Shown here in pieces: positions 6,094 to 7,152 of a DNA stretch of 7,152 nt. The position numbers and the translations under genes were made by a program. Positions within the stretch are counted from its first letter, which is position 1, and each line of letters opens with the position of its first letter. This DNA is from Lachnoclostridium sp. UBA933 (GTDB lineage: Bacteria; Bacillota; Clostridia; Lachnospirales; Lachnospiraceae): positions 9,710-16,861 of the forward strand of contig DBDL01000002.1 in NCBI GenBank assembly GCA_002293545.1, in the 5' to 3' direction. The notes under the pieces are model-generated. The model did no database searches and had not been told where the DNA came from. It was given only the letters and a program-made list of their open reading frames with translations.

Positions 6094-6128
6094 CAGCAAT
6101 AACATAAAATGACGTTAAAATAACAAAA
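6094..6128 (+). promoter_or_regulatory. Candidate LytTR direct repeats upstream of the secreted-protein promoter
   Basis: AATAACA occurs at 6098-6104 and again at 6119-6125, exactly 21 bases apart, and ends about 14 bases before the -35. The first copy in context, CAGCAATAACA (6094-6104), resembles CAGTAATAATA at the LytTR gene's own promoter (5043-5053), which also has a partial copy 21 bases on. Spacing and position suit activation by a LytTR dimer. The motif differs from canonical AgrA sites and the DNA is AT-rich. Confidence 0.35.
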
Positions 6129-6141
6129 TATGGACCTTGAG

Positions 6142-6170
6142 TTGAAATGTATTTTGCGATATGACATAAT
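6142..6170 (+). promoter_or_regulatory. Promoter of the secreted repeat-protein gene
   Basis: TTGAAA (6142-6147) and CATAAT (6165-6170) are separated by exactly 17 bases; both are 5 of 6 to consensus. The predicted start near 6177 gives a leader of about 160 bases containing a hairpin and two miniature ORFs before the gene. Confidence 0.65.
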
Positions 6171-6206
6171 ATGGACAAACCTCAGAGAGGTAAAAGGGTA
6201 AATGAA

Positions 6207-6236
6207 ATGACAGAAGCCAATCCGGATAAAAGTTAA
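6207..6236 (+). CDS. Possible 9-codon leader ORF
   Basis: ATG ACA GAA GCC begins a nine-residue frame (MTEANPDKS) ending in TAA, with AAAAGGG 8 bases upstream. It runs through the first arm and most of the loop of the 6219-6247 hairpin, so ribosomes on it would open that stem. No residue stretch suggests a specific amino-acid sensor. It may be chance. Confidence 0.25.
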   Translation: MTEANPDKS

Positions 6237-6247
6237 AAGTCCGGATT
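6219..6247 (+). promoter_or_regulatory. Leader hairpin before the secreted-protein gene
   Basis: AATCCGGA (6219-6226) and TCCGGATT (6240-6247) form a perfect 8-bp stem with a 13-base loop. It is followed within a few bases by AAAAAAGGAGG. There is no U run, so it is more likely an RNA structure affecting translation or stability than a terminator. Confidence 0.45.
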
Positions 6248-6267
6248 ATAAAAAAGGAGGGATGTCT

Positions 6268-6282
6268 ATGATTGTGGGATAG
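6268..6282 (+). CDS. Possible four-residue mini-ORF with a near-perfect ribosome site
   Basis: AAGGAGG (6254-6260) lies 7 bases before ATG ATT GTG GGA TAG, encoding only MIVG; an in-frame ATG two codons earlier would give MSMIVG. A ribosome site this strong with no gene behind it is odd. It could be a translated leader controlling the gene 58 bases downstream, or the relic of a lost gene. Confidence 0.3.
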   Translation: MIVG

Positions 6283-6339
6283 GAAAGTATACAAATCGTA
6301 ACTATCAAAAAAAATTATAAATAAAAGGAGAGTAAGAAC

Positions 6340-7152
6340 ATGACGAAAAAAGTAAAAAGCTCAGTAGCAAAAGTATTAACGTTAGTAATGGTTTTATCAG
6401 CAGTATTTAGTTTATCTATGGCGTTTGCAGGGGTTGCAAGTGCAGCAGGACCGGAAGAAGTACCGGTTAATATGTATCTGAATTTGGATACGGATTATTA
6501 TGGAGAAAGAGCATTAGTCCATGATGCCAATTATGGGTCATGGTCTGATGAGTATTACAATGTTGAGGAGTCAGTAGTAGTAGGAGATCGTATTTTATTT
6601 ACGGTTACATTATATGGAGTAAGCGATTTTAAGCAAGCAGCATTCCAGAGTTCTGCAAATGAATACGTTTGGACAAGCGACATTCCGACAGTATGGCATG
6701 ATGGCGGTATTCCTGACGGAACAACTCTTACCGGTGCAATCCCAGTAACGGCAGCTAACGACAGCTTTTCGTTTAAGATTTTTTTAGCTAATCCGGTTAA
6801 TGACCCTCCGAATACAGAAGGAGTATATATTGAAAACCTTCGCGTAGCTAAGCTTCCGGTTCCGAGCCTTTCACCTAGTACCTACACCGGTGCAAACATT
6901 GAGCTTGATGAAACATATGAAGGAATCGCAACGCTTGTAGAAAACGGCAGCGTATATGAGCATTACATCAATGTAAATGATGACTATAATGCAGGCGATG
7001 TATACAGCGTATCCTATTATATTTATGATTTGAATGATCCTGCTCTTCCATTCAAGCAAGTAGCAACCCAAACGGAGTTAGACGGCTGGAGTTCCTTTAA
7101 TGCAAAATGGGTAGATACAGGCATTCCAAGCGGACAGCTTATTTCCGGTTTC
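6340..7152 (+). CDS. Secreted protein with tandem repeated domains, unknown function, 3' end outside window
   Basis: An open frame of 271 codons runs to the window edge without a stop. The ATG at 6340 has AAAAGGAG 9 bases upstream. Residues 1-35 form a classic Sec signal peptide: MTKKVKSS, a hydrophobic VAKVLTLVMVLSAVFSLSMA core, and a likely signal peptidase I cut after ASA (residue 35). The mature part is acidic and rich in Tyr, Asp, Asn and Val. Two related units can be aligned, roughly residues 42-145 and 186-271 onward. Shared landmarks are FKQ (97-99 and 238-240) and W-x-D/H-x-G-I-P-x-G (119-127 and 257-265), a period of about 138-141 residues. The pattern suggests beta-rich extracellular modules such as adhesin or carbohydrate-binding domains, but I do not recognise the family. 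A cell-wall anchor, if present, lies beyond the edge. It follows the LytTR regulator, with its own promoter and long leader. That it is a real exported protein is firm; its role is unknown. Confidence 0.88.
   Translation, partial: MTKKVKSSVAKVLTLVMVLSAVFSLSMAFAGVASAAGPEEVPVNMYLNLDTDYYGERALVHDANYGSWSDEYYNVEESVVVGDRILFTVTLYGVSDFKQAAFQSSANEYVWTSDIPTVWHDGGIPDGTTLTGAIPVTAANDSFSFKIFLANPVNDPPNTEGVYIENLRVAKLPVPSLSPSTYTGANIELDETYEGIATLVENGSVYEHYINVNDDYNAGDVYSVSYYIYDLNDPALPFKQVATQTELDGWSSFNAKWVDTGIPSGQLISGF

Noticed and set aside
6871..7071. Minus-strand frame with hydrophobic translation
   Set aside because: It lies wholly inside the secreted-protein coding region, whose signal peptide, ribosome site and internal repeat support the plus strand.
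1..7152. CRISPR array, tRNA, rRNA, insertion sequence or phage genes
   Set aside because: No regularly spaced repeats, no cloverleaf or rRNA core seen, and no transposase, integrase or terminal inverted repeats on either strand.

Overview
The window looks like a chromosomal segment of a low-GC, endospore-forming Firmicute, most likely a clostridial (Lachnospiraceae-like) gut-type anaerobe. The reasons are AT-rich intergenic DNA, strong AGGAG ribosome sites, TTGACA/TATAAT-type promoters, an AbrB transition-state regulator, the spore maturation gene spmA, and a secreted papain-like peptidase carrying lectin-like and Big_2 domains. The taxon is inferred from gene content and was not tested by comparison.

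Layout. (1) 2-481: the 3' end of rsmI (16S rRNA 2'-O-methyltransferase), convergent with abrB (527-781, minus) across a shared, probably bidirectional terminator. The rsmI/abrB convergence also occurs in Bacillus. The abrB promoter is clear, and two inverted TTGTCGAT elements resembling Spo0A boxes flank its -10. (2) 961-1548: spmA, divergent from abrB, with no spmB after it. (3) 1706-2662 (minus): a type 2 argC with a TTGACT/TATGAT promoter whose -10 is covered by an ARG-box-like palindrome. (4) 2812-4669 (minus): a broken secreted C1 peptidase. A signal-peptide start is joined out of frame to the C-terminal half of the catalytic domain, so the catalytic Cys region is missing. The lectin-like part and three Big_2 domains remain open. 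(5) 4670-5221: about 550 bases of regulatory DNA with palindromes, promoters and a doubtful 25-codon ORF. (6) 5222-5995: an AgrA/ComE-like LytTR response regulator with a TTG start and no kinase in view. (7) 5996-6339: a promoter and a long leader with a hairpin and two miniature ORFs. (8) 6340 to the right edge: a secreted protein of unknown function with two tandem copies of a domain, cut by the window end.

How the parts may work together. The left part fits stationary-phase and sporulation control: AbrB, possible Spo0A input, and spmA. The right part may be a regulatory unit in which the LytTR regulator controls itself and the secreted repeat protein. Both promoters have a TTGAAA -35 with 17-base spacing, and both carry a related CAGYAATAAYA element with a partial copy exactly 21 bases downstream, the spacing LytTR dimers use. 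That link is a hypothesis; the DNA is AT-rich and chance matches are possible.
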